Positions 6,691 to 13,904 of a stretch of DNA of 17,910 nucleotides are shown here, piece by piece. Within the stretch, counting starts at the first letter, position 1, and every line of letters begins with the position of its first letter. The stretch is from JBBSWA01 sp038046485 (GTDB lineage: Archaea; Nanobdellota; Nanobdellia; Woesearchaeales; SM23-78): assembly GCA_038046485.1 (NCBI GenBank), contig JBBSWA010000021.1, forward strand, positions 1 to 17,910, in the 5' to 3' direction. The translations under genes and the position numbers were made by a program. The notes beneath the pieces were generated by a model. It was given only the letters and a program-made list of their open reading frames with translations. It made no database searches and was not told the DNA's origin.

Positions 6691-7127
6691 AACATTACTA
6701 TCCAAATCCTCATCCAAGAAGAAGTGCATTGTCGCATCCGATTCGAAGTCTAGTGCAAATCGCTCTTGTAGCCTATATGGGTTGGGCCTTTCGAGGGTGT
6801 ACGGAAAAGCCACAAACCCTAGCCTACAGGCTGAATCAACGAGTAAGTGAAGCGCCGGCTAGAAATGAAAATCTAGTCAACCAAGAGATGGATGAGTTAT
6901 ACTTGCTCAAGAGCAAGGCACACCGTCATCATCCAGTCTTGGAAGGGTATGTGCATCCAAGAGAAGTGAGGCTCATCTGGGCAGAAGAACGGGGCAAGGA
7001 CTATGCCATTGTGCAGCTAAAAAATGGGCATGAGTATGTGATTCGTGAAGAAGGGCTTCAAGAGCGTTTTGATCGCCTCTCCAGTTTGGAAAAGGAAGTA
7101 AAAGCTACAAAAGGTGATGGTAAATGA
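6687..7127 (+). CDS. Small membrane-anchored protein, second gene of operon
   Basis: A 146-aa protein without recognisable homology. The N-terminus is basic and His/Pro-rich, with a hydrophobic segment at about residues 21-36 (LVQIALVAYMGWAF) followed by RGCTEKP. The Cys is not in a proper lipobox. The rest looks like a small folded domain: EVRLIWAEE, DYAIVQLKNGHEYVIREEG suggest beta strands (an SH3- or OB-like barrel is possible), followed by a charged helix. GGAGG 4 nt before the ATG sets the start; start and stop both overlap neighbours by 4 bp. It resembles the first gene in architecture (short basic N-terminus, one membrane segment, soluble C-terminus), so the two may form one membrane complex. 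Confidence 0.8.
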   Translation: MKHYYPNPHPRRSALSHPIRSLVQIALVAYMGWAFRGCTEKPQTLAYRLNQRVSEAPARNENLVNQEMDELYLLKSKAHRHHPVLEGYVHPREVRLIWAEERGKDYAIVQLKNGHEYVIREEGLQERFDRLSSLEKEVKATKGDGK

Positions 7128-8119
7128 GAACAAAGTATAAGTCGCAAAGTATGTCTGAAGTGTTAGGTTCTTACGCAGGGCCTGATGTAGATGAGAGGAC
7201 TAAAAGAATCATTCTTTCGGGAGAGACAAACTCCTTAGATGCTTATGAATCAGCATTGAAAGACCTAAAGGAACAGGAGCGTCGCTTGAATGAAATCGGC
7301 CGAGAGCATCTTTCCAGTCCTGTAAAATTTCTGTACCGCCTGGCCGACGGGATTGTAGGGGTTACGGCGTTTGATTACAGGGTAAAGCACCAGGAGAAAG
7401 GACTGCGAGAAGCAAAGCAGGCATTGGAGTTTAAGCTAAACAAGTACAAGGATCTTTCAGAAACCGCAAGGGAGCAAATTCGAGACTTGCAAAAGCTAAA
7501 GCGCGGAGCGCGCCTGATGCGCAGTAAGTATCTAAGTATGGAAACGTGTTTAGTTCAAAAAGATCAAGAGTTTGCTGAGCGCATCGAGCAATTAAAGGAA
7601 GCGCGTTCAAAGAACCCTGAAGAATTCACAATTACTGATGAATTAGATAAGGTAGAAGCTGAACGAGAAGATTACGAGCTCGACTTGGAAACCGTAGCCG
7701 AGGAAAAGGCGCTGGTCACAAGTAAGTTTGTGAATTACCATCAATTGATTGGTGGGTTGCAGCAGAACAAGGTTCAATTGGATGCTTATGCAAGAGCCTT
7801 GCGCCAAAAATATTTCTCCAACTCATTATTAGAATCGCGGCTTTTGGGAGTTTCAAAACAAGGACTAGATCCAATAGGAACTATGGAGATCCTAGTTGAT
7901 TCCACTCGAACAGCGCAAGGAGTGGAGCATTTTGCAGATGCAGCGACAAGCATCCAATTGGATGGAGTGCAAGCCGCATTGAGTCTTCCGCAGGAAGAGT
8001 TCTCCTACAGTAAAAAGGTGGGAAAGGGCGTTAAGGAATTGAAGCGCAAAAGCAAGCTGCTAGATAATGACTTAGAAGAGTTGGCCGATCGGATCCTTGA
8101 AGAGGAAAGCCGCCGTTAA
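7124..8119 (+). CDS. Long coiled-coil protein, third gene of operon
   Basis: A 331-aa highly charged helical protein. Residues about 40-200 are rich in Glu/Lys/Arg/Leu with heptad-like spacing (LKDLKEQERRLNEIG, LREAKQALEFKLNKYKDLSETAREQIRDLQKL, LDKVEAEREDYELDLETVAEE), indicating coiled coils. A more hydrophobic patch SPVKFLYRLADGIVGVTAFDY near residue 70 may pack on a membrane or partner. The general look recalls PspA/IM30-type proteins, but I see no signature. No membrane segment. Start ATG overlaps the previous stop, with AAGGTGAT upstream. An 18-bp gap with GAGGT leads to the ATPase. Likely role by context: adaptor or spacer bridging the membrane proteins and the ATPase. Confidence 0.8.
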   Translation: MRTKYKSQSMSEVLGSYAGPDVDERTKRIILSGETNSLDAYESALKDLKEQERRLNEIGREHLSSPVKFLYRLADGIVGVTAFDYRVKHQEKGLREAKQALEFKLNKYKDLSETAREQIRDLQKLKRGARLMRSKYLSMETCLVQKDQEFAERIEQLKEARSKNPEEFTITDELDKVEAEREDYELDLETVAEEKALVTSKFVNYHQLIGGLQQNKVQLDAYARALRQKYFSNSLLESRLLGVSKQGLDPIGTMEILVDSTRTAQGVEHFADAATSIQLDGVQAALSLPQEEFSYSKKVGKGVKELKRKSKLLDNDLEELADRILEEESRR

Positions 8120-8137
8120 AGATGAATGAGGTAAAAA

Positions 8138-9547
8138 ATGTTAGAATTAGATAGCCGATTGGTAGAAACAAAGGTAGAAGTATATCGCCGGCAAATGCTC
8201 CAAGAGCTTGAGGGGGCAAGAGAAGAAAAAAGGTACGAGGGGGAGCATAAAAAAGCAGTGGATCTTGGAGCTCGATTGGTAGGGGTTTACGCAGCCGTGC
8301 ACCAGAAAATAGAGGGGCATGTAGAAGGGCATTATGACTGCAGGTGTTCATTTGTGAATGCACAGAGTTTGTACATCGCTTCGCAAATAACTTTAAGGGA
8401 ATTAGAAGGATTAAGTTTAAGGATTAAGGAAAAAGGAAACGAACAAGAGGTGATCGTAGGAAATAGGCTTTCCATTGATTTTGGGCATTCATCCGAGCGC
8501 TTGAGTCGGAAGTTGATGAAAGATCAGCTTGGAATGATTAGTTCTGTTTCAAGAGATAAAGCGTTGGATTTTTGCAGGGGATATTTAATGGGGGTATCTG
8601 AGCAATCAGCAAAAGAAGGGGGTAAAGAAGCCTATCAGCCATTATTGGATCAGGTCAAAAAGCAAGGGTTAGCTTTCAAAGGGTATGTGTTTGATGGTTT
8701 TTGTGAGAGAAGGATAAGAGCGCCCAGTGAAAAAACAAAGTTAGATGAAGTTGGGGGCAATGTCGAGGCAAAGCAAGAACTATCTTATTTAATTAAGGCC
8801 TTCCATAATCCCGAGAAGAGAAAAGAATGGGGGTATGTGTTTCCAAAAGGGCTTCTTTTTTATGGGCCGCCAGGAACAGGTAAAACCTTACTTGCAAGAG
8901 CACTCGCAACAGAAACGAATTTGGAGTTAGTGGAAGTACAAGTTACAGATTTCTTAAATAAGTGGGCAGGAGAGAGTGAACGGCGTTTTGAAGAAGCGCT
9001 TTCGGGAACGAATCGCATCTTTTTCTTAGATGAACTGGACTCGATCGGAAGGGACAAGCGTCTGGTGAATTCAGACATTGGTATCAACATCGTGAATATC
9101 TTAGCGTTAAAAATGAATGAGGTGAAACCCGATCATTCAGTGGTGTACATTGCTGCAACCAATGAGGTGAAAAGCATTGATAAAAAGTTAAGAACTCCGC
9201 ATCGATTTTCTAGAATTATTCCGTTTCATTACCCGGGAAGAGAGGAGATTGGAGAAATCGCAAAGATCCATATGAAAAAGAGGCTTTCTCGGATGGCTGG
9301 AAAACAAATAGAGGAAAAAGGGAACGATCTAAAAGATCGTCTTGCAAATAAGTCAGAGGAATTGGAAAAGAAAGGAAAACCTCGTCTAGTGGGGGCAGAC
9401 ATTGCCGAAATTGTTGAGCGCACGTTTGAAAGGTGTTTTCGTAGGGACTTGGATAAGGGAATAACAAAGTTGCCTAGTTTGGATGATTTTGTAGAAGTAA
9501 TCGAAGCATATGACACCTTGCGTGAAGAAGTGGGGGTGGGAGTTTGA
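8138..9547 (+). CDS. AAA+ ATPase, classic (Cdc48/FtsH-like) clade, unfoldase-type
   Basis: A 469-aa ATPase with one classic-clade AAA module at about 200-469. KLDEVGGNVEAKQEL precedes Walker A GPPGTGKT (243-250); the pore-loop region FLNKWAGESERR has aromatic Trp276; Walker B is IFFLDELD (294-301); sensor 1 is Asn342 (AATN); the Arg-finger region is LRTPHRFSR (351-359; usually RPGRFD); the sensor-2 helix begins VGADIAEIV (418-426). All features for an active hexameric threading ATPase are present. A charged insert of about 25 residues lies at 389-415. The N-terminal ~200 residues match nothing I know and contain a CRC pair (68-70). No membrane segment and no protease domain, unlike FtsH. The next gene is a protease starting within its stop codon, strongly suggesting an ATPase-protease pair. 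Confidence 0.93.
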   Translation: MLELDSRLVETKVEVYRRQMLQELEGAREEKRYEGEHKKAVDLGARLVGVYAAVHQKIEGHVEGHYDCRCSFVNAQSLYIASQITLRELEGLSLRIKEKGNEQEVIVGNRLSIDFGHSSERLSRKLMKDQLGMISSVSRDKALDFCRGYLMGVSEQSAKEGGKEAYQPLLDQVKKQGLAFKGYVFDGFCERRIRAPSEKTKLDEVGGNVEAKQELSYLIKAFHNPEKRKEWGYVFPKGLLFYGPPGTGKTLLARALATETNLELVEVQVTDFLNKWAGESERRFEEALSGTNRIFFLDELDSIGRDKRLVNSDIGINIVNILALKMNEVKPDHSVVYIAATNEVKSIDKKLRTPHRFSRIIPFHYPGREEIGEIAKIHMKKRLSRMAGKQIEEKGNDLKDRLANKSEELEKKGKPRLVGADIAEIVERTFERCFRRDLDKGITKLPSLDDFVEVIEAYDTLREEVGVGV

Positions 9548-10827
9548 GGTATGAATCTGCGTATGCAAGAAAGTTGTTTCGAGAGATTTTCTTAAAGGGT
9601 CGCAATCCATCATGCAGCAATCAATCAAGCAGCAATCCAGCAAGAGAATTCGAAGCGCAATTAATGGAAGTTCAGAAGAAGAAGCCGGTTCAAATCTTAG
9701 CCTCAATCCGGGGAAGAAGGGTTTGTATGGAGCAAGGGTTAGAACAGATTGCAAAAGAACTAAAATTGCCTGCAACAGGTTTTAGATATTTTCCTTTTGT
9801 GGCGTTGGAGTGCGATTCAAAAGAAGCAGAACGTGTATGCGCTTACTTGAAAAAGCGTTTTCCTTGGATGAGATATGTTTCACTCGCGCGAACCCTGTAC
9901 ATCCCTGAGCTGTTGCCAGGGATGGGCGGTTTTCCTGTCTCTCAGAAATTACATCAGCGTCGAGGGGAGGCTTGGAATCTAGAATTAATTGGAGCGAACA
10001 TAGCCAATCAAACAACTCAAGGTAGGGGAGTGAAAGTAGGAATCATTGATACAGGCGTTGACTACACACATGAAGAAGTGGAAAAGCGTTTTGGGAAAGT
10101 AAAAGGATATAATTTTGTGGATAATACAGAAGATCCCTACGATGGAAATGGGCATGGTACACACGTAGCCGGTATCGTGGCAGGAAAAGAAGTGGGTGTA
10201 GCTTCAGCTTGTGAATTGTACGCAATTAAAGTCTTAAGTGATGAAGGATATGGAAGTGAAGCCGATGTATTGCGGGGAATTGAATGGGCAATCGACAACA
10301 AGCTAGAAGTCATCAACATGAGTTTGGGTAGTTCTCAGTATTCCTATTTTGAAGATCAAGTCATTCAAGAAGCATATAAAAGAGGAATGGTGATTGCTGC
10401 AGCAGCAGGAAATGAGTATTACGGGCCAAGTTACCCGGCAGCATTGGAGAATGTCATTGCCGTAGCAGCCGTGGATAGGAATAAGGATCATGCCGAGTTT
10501 AGTAATATCTACCGAACAAATGATATTTCAGCGCCCGGAGTCAGCATTTATTCTTCTGTTCCAGGAGGCTATCAAGAGTTTTCAGGGACCAGTATGGCAA
10601 CGCCGCACATTACAGGCTGTATGGCATTGGCACGCAGTCTGGATAAAAAAGAGCCAGCGGAGCTAGAAAAATTAATGAAAGAAACAGCAGAAGACTTAGG
10701 GTCTTCTTCAGATCCGAATAATGAGGAGAAATACGGTGCAGGTTTAGTAAGAACAGATGAGTTGGTTGAATCATTGAGTGGAAAGGCCTGGAAAAATGCA
10801 CCAATTCAAGAGGTGAGGTTCGGATGA
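9544..10827 (+). CDS. Cytosolic subtilisin-family (S8) serine protease
   Basis: A 427-aa subtilase. The catalytic residues are all present: Asp169 (IIDTGVD), His204 (GNGHGTHVAG), oxyanion Asn290 (AAAGN), Ser350 (SGTSMATPH). Residues about 46-122 look like an I9-type propeptide (beta-alpha-beta-beta-alpha-beta ending YVSLARTLYIPE), so it may be made as a zymogen. There is no signal peptide or membrane segment, so it should act in the cytosol, unusual for subtilases. I chose the TTG at 9544 because TTGA overlaps the ATPase stop and GGGGGTGG lies just upstream; the first in-frame ATG (9664, residue 41) would still keep the propeptide. The N-terminal 40 residues contain a Ser/Asn-rich linker. Probably degrades substrates delivered by the ATPase. 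Confidence 0.93.
   Translation: MRYESAYARKLFREIFLKGRNPSCSNQSSSNPAREFEAQLMEVQKKKPVQILASIRGRRVCMEQGLEQIAKELKLPATGFRYFPFVALECDSKEAERVCAYLKKRFPWMRYVSLARTLYIPELLPGMGGFPVSQKLHQRRGEAWNLELIGANIANQTTQGRGVKVGIIDTGVDYTHEEVEKRFGKVKGYNFVDNTEDPYDGNGHGTHVAGIVAGKEVGVASACELYAIKVLSDEGYGSEADVLRGIEWAIDNKLEVINMSLGSSQYSYFEDQVIQEAYKRGMVIAAAAGNEYYGPSYPAALENVIAVAAVDRNKDHAEFSNIYRTNDISAPGVSIYSSVPGGYQEFSGTSMATPHITGCMALARSLDKKEPAELEKLMKETAEDLGSSSDPNNEEKYGAGLVRTDELVESLSGKAWKNAPIQEVRFG
9614..9643 (+). repeat. 15-bp imperfect tandem duplication in the protease N-terminus
   Basis: GCAGCAATCAATCAA followed directly by GCAGCAATCCAGCAA, in frame, encoding the Ser/Asn-rich stretch near residues 24-34. It looks like replication slippage in a flexible linker before the propeptide. 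Confidence 0.55.
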
Positions 10828-11045
10828 GTTTAGATAAGAAGGTACGCTTTGAATACGACCAATTGAACAAAGAGAAAGTGATAGAAAGGGTTGAAAAAGA
10901 AGGATTTGAAGTGATCTCCTTAAAGTATACGCAAGGCTTATTTGGAAAATACGTGGGACCTAACGATGAATATCAAAAAAGAGTTGAATCATTGGAAAAG
11001 GAGGGGATTAAAACAGTTTACAGAGAAAGTAATGCAAAAGAATAA
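10824..11045 (+). CDS. 73-aa protein, possible propeptide-like inhibitor or adaptor
   Basis: The last gene of the operon, overlapping the protease stop as ATGA with AGAGGTGAGG upstream. No family recognised. The likely secondary structure is strand (KVRFEYDQ), helix (KEKVIERVEKEG), strand (FEVISLKYTQ), loop with GLFGKYVGP, helix (DEYQKRVESLEKEG), strand (IKTVYRES). This ferredoxin-like order and the size resemble I9-type subtilisin propeptides and stand-alone inhibitors. Being translationally coupled to the subtilase, it could act in trans as its inhibitor or chaperone. It could equally be an adaptor or tag protein; there is no sequence proof. No Cys, no membrane segment. Confidence 0.8.
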   Translation: MSLDKKVRFEYDQLNKEKVIERVEKEGFEVISLKYTQGLFGKYVGPNDEYQKRVESLEKEGIKTVYRESNAKE

Positions 11046-11049
11046 AGGT

Positions 11050-11529
11050 TCATTCTATCAAGTCAGGGTAATGGTTGTATCCCATTTCTCGTAGACGAAG
11101 GTAGGCTGGAAAAACCAAGTCGTAAAGTTGAGCTTCGATTTGTTTAAGCGATTCGCAAGAAGACGTGCGTTGACGTTGTAATGCTTTAATCGCATCAATG
11201 GAAACTCCGGTCTCATGAAAAACCCGGTCAATCGTGACAAGGAATTCTCGGCGAGTTTGTTTAAGTTTGAGAGTACTATATCTTCGAACTTTAGATCTTT
11301 GGGCTGCCTGCTCTGTTTCTTCATAGGTTTTGTCTAAACGACCTATGGCTTGGGCACGTTTTCCAGCGTAACTGGGTTGAATTCCTAAGTTTCCTTCAAG
11401 AGAAAATGAATCATCAGGAAGGTAATGATGAAAGTTGTTAAAATATGTGGTACGCCAGTTCTCTCCATGTTGTTCTCGGCATTCACGTATTTCCTCTTCA
11501 ACCTGCGTTGCCATGTCTTCCAATGCCAT
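11050..11529 (-). CDS. Hypothetical helical protein
   Basis: A 159-aa soluble protein I do not recognise, mainly helical and rich in Glu, Arg and Gln. The middle segment SLEGNLGIQPSYAGKRAQAIGRLDKTYEE is less regular and could be a loop or binding site. The frame is open to an ATG at 11562, but I prefer the ATG at 11529 (MALEDMATQ) because GTTTATATCC at 11551-11560 is centred 26 nt upstream, the same leaderless spacing as other genes here. The 3' end is only 4 bp from the end of the AAA-subtilase operon on the opposite strand. It may be unrelated to that operon. Confidence 0.65.
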   Translation of the reverse strand: MALEDMATQVEEEIRECREQHGENWRTTYFNNFHHYLPDDSFSLEGNLGIQPSYAGKRAQAIGRLDKTYEETEQAAQRSKVRRYSTLKLKQTRREFLVTIDRVFHETGVSIDAIKALQRQRTSSCESLKQIEAQLYDLVFPAYLRLREMGYNHYPDLIE

Positions 11530-11550
11530 GGAAATAGGAGTAGAAGTCAA

Positions 11551-11560
11551 GGATATAAAC
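11551..11560 (-). promoter_or_regulatory. TATA box for the 159-aa hypothetical protein
   Basis: GTTTATATCC on the minus strand, centred about 26 nt before the ATG at 11529. A second box, GACTATATGG near 11595, would instead fit the longer start at 11562 less exactly (about 33 nt). Confidence 0.5.
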
Positions 11561-11626
11561 ATAATTCTTCGGTAACAGAAAGCAACATATTTTCCATATA
11601 GTCAATAATAATACCTGCACACAATC

Positions 11627-11636
11627 ATTATAAACT
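11627..11636 (+). promoter_or_regulatory. TATA box for cysS
   Basis: CATTATAAAC centred about 26 nt upstream of the ATG at 11657, with ACAAT before it. Leaderless arrangement; there is no SD. Confidence 0.6.
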
Positions 11637-11656
11637 TCTCGTCGCTAACAAGTCTC

Positions 11657-13045
11657 ATGTCATTAAAGCTATTCAATACCTTGACCCGTAAAAAAGAGCC
11701 CTTTCAACCATTAGATCCAAAGGAAGTAAAGCTCTACACCTGTGGCCCTACGGTTTATTTCTACACCCATGTCGGCCACGCCCGCACATACTTGTTCGAA
11801 GACATCCTACGTAGAGTCCTAGAATACAACCAGTTCAAAGTCAAGCACGCGATGAACATCACGGACGTTGGCCATCTCACTTCAGATGCAGATGAAGGCG
11901 AAGATAAGATGGACAAAGCCGCAAAAAAAGAAGGCAAGTCTGTCCTGGAAATCGCGCAGTTCTATACAGACGTTTTTTTTGATGACATGAAAAAGATCAA
12001 CACCTTAACGCCTCATATTGTATGCAAAGCAACCGAGCACATTCCGGAAATGATTGCACTGATTCAGCGCATCGAAAAAAACGGTTATGCTTATGTCGCC
12101 GGAGGCAATGTCTACTTTGACATCGCTAAGTTCAAGCATTATGGCGAACTAGCCAAATTAAAGATGGAAGACTTAGAAGCTGGTGCACGCATCCAAGTCG
12201 ATACAGAAAAAAGAAACCCGCATGACTTTGTGCTGTGGTTTACGGAGTCAAAATTCAAAAATCATCTCTTGAACTGGAAAAGTCCATGGGGAGAAGAAGG
12301 CTACCCCGGATGGCACATTGAGTGCTCTGCTATGTCCATCAAATACTTAGGAGAACAGTTTGATATCCATTGCGGAGGCATCGATCACATCCCCGTCCAC
12401 CACACCAACGAAATCGCGCAGTCCGAAGCAGCCACAGGTAAACATCCCTGGGTAAATTATTGGATGCATGGCGAATTCTTGATTTTAGACAAGGAAAAGA
12501 TGAGTAAGAGCTTAGGCAACTTAATTACTTTAACCACACTCCAAGAGCAAGGCTTTGATCCGCTTGACTATCGCTATCTCTGTCTTAATACTCAGTACAG
12601 AATCCCCATGGCCTTCACCATGGAATCATTACAAGCAGCCAAAAACGCCTTTTCCGGCTTGAAAGATCGTATTCTCGAAATGAAAAAACATCCTTCCAGT
12701 AAAGGAGACACGAAAAAATACGAGGAAGCCTTCCTAGAGGACATCAACGATGACTTGAACATGCCAAAGGCCCTTGCCACATTGTGGGGTTTGGTAAAGG
12801 ACGAAGAAATCGGAAATAAGGAGAAGTATGAACTTTTAGCAAAGTTTGATACCGTCTTTGGCCTAAACCTCACACAAGTAGAAGACGTCCAAGTCCCAGC
12901 CGAAATCCAATCGTTGATTCAAAAGCGTGAAGACTTCCGTAAGGTAAAGAAGTTCGCTGAGTCCGACGCTGTTCGTAAGGAAATCGAAGAGAAAGGATAT
13001 ATTCTGGAAGACTCAAAGGATGGAGTAAAGGTAAAGAAATTATGA
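11657..13045 (+). CDS. cysS: Cysteinyl-tRNA synthetase
   Basis: A 462-aa class I aminoacyl-tRNA synthetase that charges tRNA-Cys. TCGPTVYFYTHVGHART carries the first zinc ligand Cys29 and the HIGH motif as HVGH (38-41). GYPGWHIECSAMS gives zinc ligand Cys223; HCGGIDHIPVHHTNE gives His248 and Glu252; KMSKS is at 281-285. MNITDVGH near residue 66 is also typical. Length matches the bacterial enzyme (E. coli ~461 aa) and the C-terminal helical and anticodon-binding parts appear complete (KFAESDAVRKEIEEKGYILED). A single-gene transcript by context: its own promoter upstream and a convergent TrmB-like gene 16 bp downstream. It provides the housekeeping anchor of the window. Confidence 0.97.
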   Translation: MSLKLFNTLTRKKEPFQPLDPKEVKLYTCGPTVYFYTHVGHARTYLFEDILRRVLEYNQFKVKHAMNITDVGHLTSDADEGEDKMDKAAKKEGKSVLEIAQFYTDVFFDDMKKINTLTPHIVCKATEHIPEMIALIQRIEKNGYAYVAGGNVYFDIAKFKHYGELAKLKMEDLEAGARIQVDTEKRNPHDFVLWFTESKFKNHLLNWKSPWGEEGYPGWHIECSAMSIKYLGEQFDIHCGGIDHIPVHHTNEIAQSEAATGKHPWVNYWMHGEFLILDKEKMSKSLGNLITLTTLQEQGFDPLDYRYLCLNTQYRIPMAFTMESLQAAKNAFSGLKDRILEMKKHPSSKGDTKKYEEAFLEDINDDLNMPKALATLWGLVKDEEIGNKEKYELLAKFDTVFGLNLTQVEDVQVPAEIQSLIQKREDFRKVKKFAESDAVRKEIEEKGYILEDSKDGVKVKKL

Positions 13046-13061
13046 CCCGATTATGTTCATT

Positions 13062-13817
13062 TTAGACAGACATAGGCTTTGCTTTCTTCCAGAGGGTTAG
13101 AAAATAATAAGTTAGTGCTCCTCCTAAGTCTTTGTCTTGAATCATAAGATTGATCTGATCAGAGAGCTCTTTCTTTTTAAGAGCAATTTTGCATTCAAGG
13201 CCATCTCGTAGAATAATAGAAAAATTATTGAACGGAAAATACCTTGTTTTGATCTGGGTCTTAAGGCATAATTTAGCCGCCATTTCCGCATTGCCTTCTT
13301 TTCTAGCAAAGAGAATCCGAACATCAACTCCCCGTTCAGCTGCTAGTTTGAGAGGTTTAAATAATTTATAAACCGTACTTACCTTTCGTAACTTCCATCC
13401 GAGAATATAGATCATTTTTTGAGCGGAAGAACAAACATCTAAAATATAGAGGTCTGAAGCTTCAACTCCATAAAAAAAAGATATGGGATCTTCACAAGAA
13501 ACCGATTTTTTCTTCCGAGCAAGAGCTTCTAAGTCAATGACTGCTTGATGCTTAAGTTCAGTTAAGGATCTTAATTTTTTATCTACAAAATGAGTAAGAG
13601 ACAATCGAGCAGGAATAGCCTCGAATAAAGAAACGACCCCTTCGTAGTGTTGAACAAAACCTTTGCGAATTAAGCTGCGAAGGTTGGGATATACAGCTGT
13701 AGGAGGAACAGAAGAGTGTTTTGAGATGTCTCGCGCCGTTGACCTTCCGTTCTCAACGAGGGCTACGTAAACAGCCACTTCATAATCACTAAATCCAAGG
13801 CGCTTTAACGCATCCAT
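13062..13817 (-). CDS. TrmB-family transcriptional regulator
   Basis: A 251-aa protein with the archaeal TrmB layout. The N-terminal winged helix reads LGFSDYEVAVYVALVENGRSTARDISKHSSVPPTAVYPNLRSLIRKGFV, close to the TrmB consensus (LG-x-x-x-x-E-x-x-x-Y-x-x-L ... I-[SA]-x-x-[ST]-x-[IV]-P-x-x-x-[VI]-Y). A helical linker (residues 80-105) follows, then a C-terminal domain resembling the phospholipase-D-like sensor half (VDVRILFARKE), without the sugar-binding extension of longer TrmB proteins. Effector unknown. The ATG is 27 nt from a TATA box that also serves the divergent HAD gene. ATAGCTAT and repeated ATTAATAG between box and start are candidate operators for autoregulation. Confidence 0.88.
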   Translation of the reverse strand: MDALKRLGFSDYEVAVYVALVENGRSTARDISKHSSVPPTAVYPNLRSLIRKGFVQHYEGVVSLFEAIPARLSLTHFVDKKLRSLTELKHQAVIDLEALARKKKSVSCEDPISFFYGVEASDLYILDVCSSAQKMIYILGWKLRKVSTVYKLFKPLKLAAERGVDVRILFARKEGNAEMAAKLCLKTQIKTRYFPFNNFSIILRDGLECKIALKKKELSDQINLMIQDKDLGGALTYYFLTLWKKAKPMSV

Positions 13818-13838
13818 TAATAGCTATAAATTAATAGT
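13816..13838. promoter_or_regulatory. Candidate TrmB operator at the regulator's own start
   Basis: Two direct copies of ATTAATAG, 14 bp apart (13816-13823 and 13830-13837), with the 8-bp palindrome ATAGCTAT between and overlapping them (13820-13827). They occupy the space between the TATA box and the leaderless start of the regulator, where binding would block transcription. Confidence 0.4.
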
Positions 13839-13850
13839 AATATATAAGTG
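13838..13850. promoter_or_regulatory. Shared divergent TATA element, trmB-like / HAD
   Basis: TAATATATAAGTG reads CACTTATATATTA on the other strand. Leftward its centre is 27 nt from the regulator ATG (13817). Rightward it predicts a start near 13871, leaving a leader of about 34 nt with GGAG before the HAD ATG. Confidence 0.5.
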
Positions 13851-13904
13851 TTACTGAATCTTTCTTATGTTGACAAGAGAAGCAAAGGTCTTCTGGAGCA
13901 TGTC

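Noticed and set aside
8860..9516. Several 76-95-codon minus-strand frames inside the ATPase gene
   Set aside because: They are antisense to strongly conserved AAA+ motifs and have no independent support.
6061..11045. Whether the AAA-subtilase operon encodes a ubiquitin-like tag (the 73-aa protein)
   Set aside because: The small protein lacks a C-terminal Gly-Gly and ends in NAKE, and no E1-like or JAMM-type gene is nearby.
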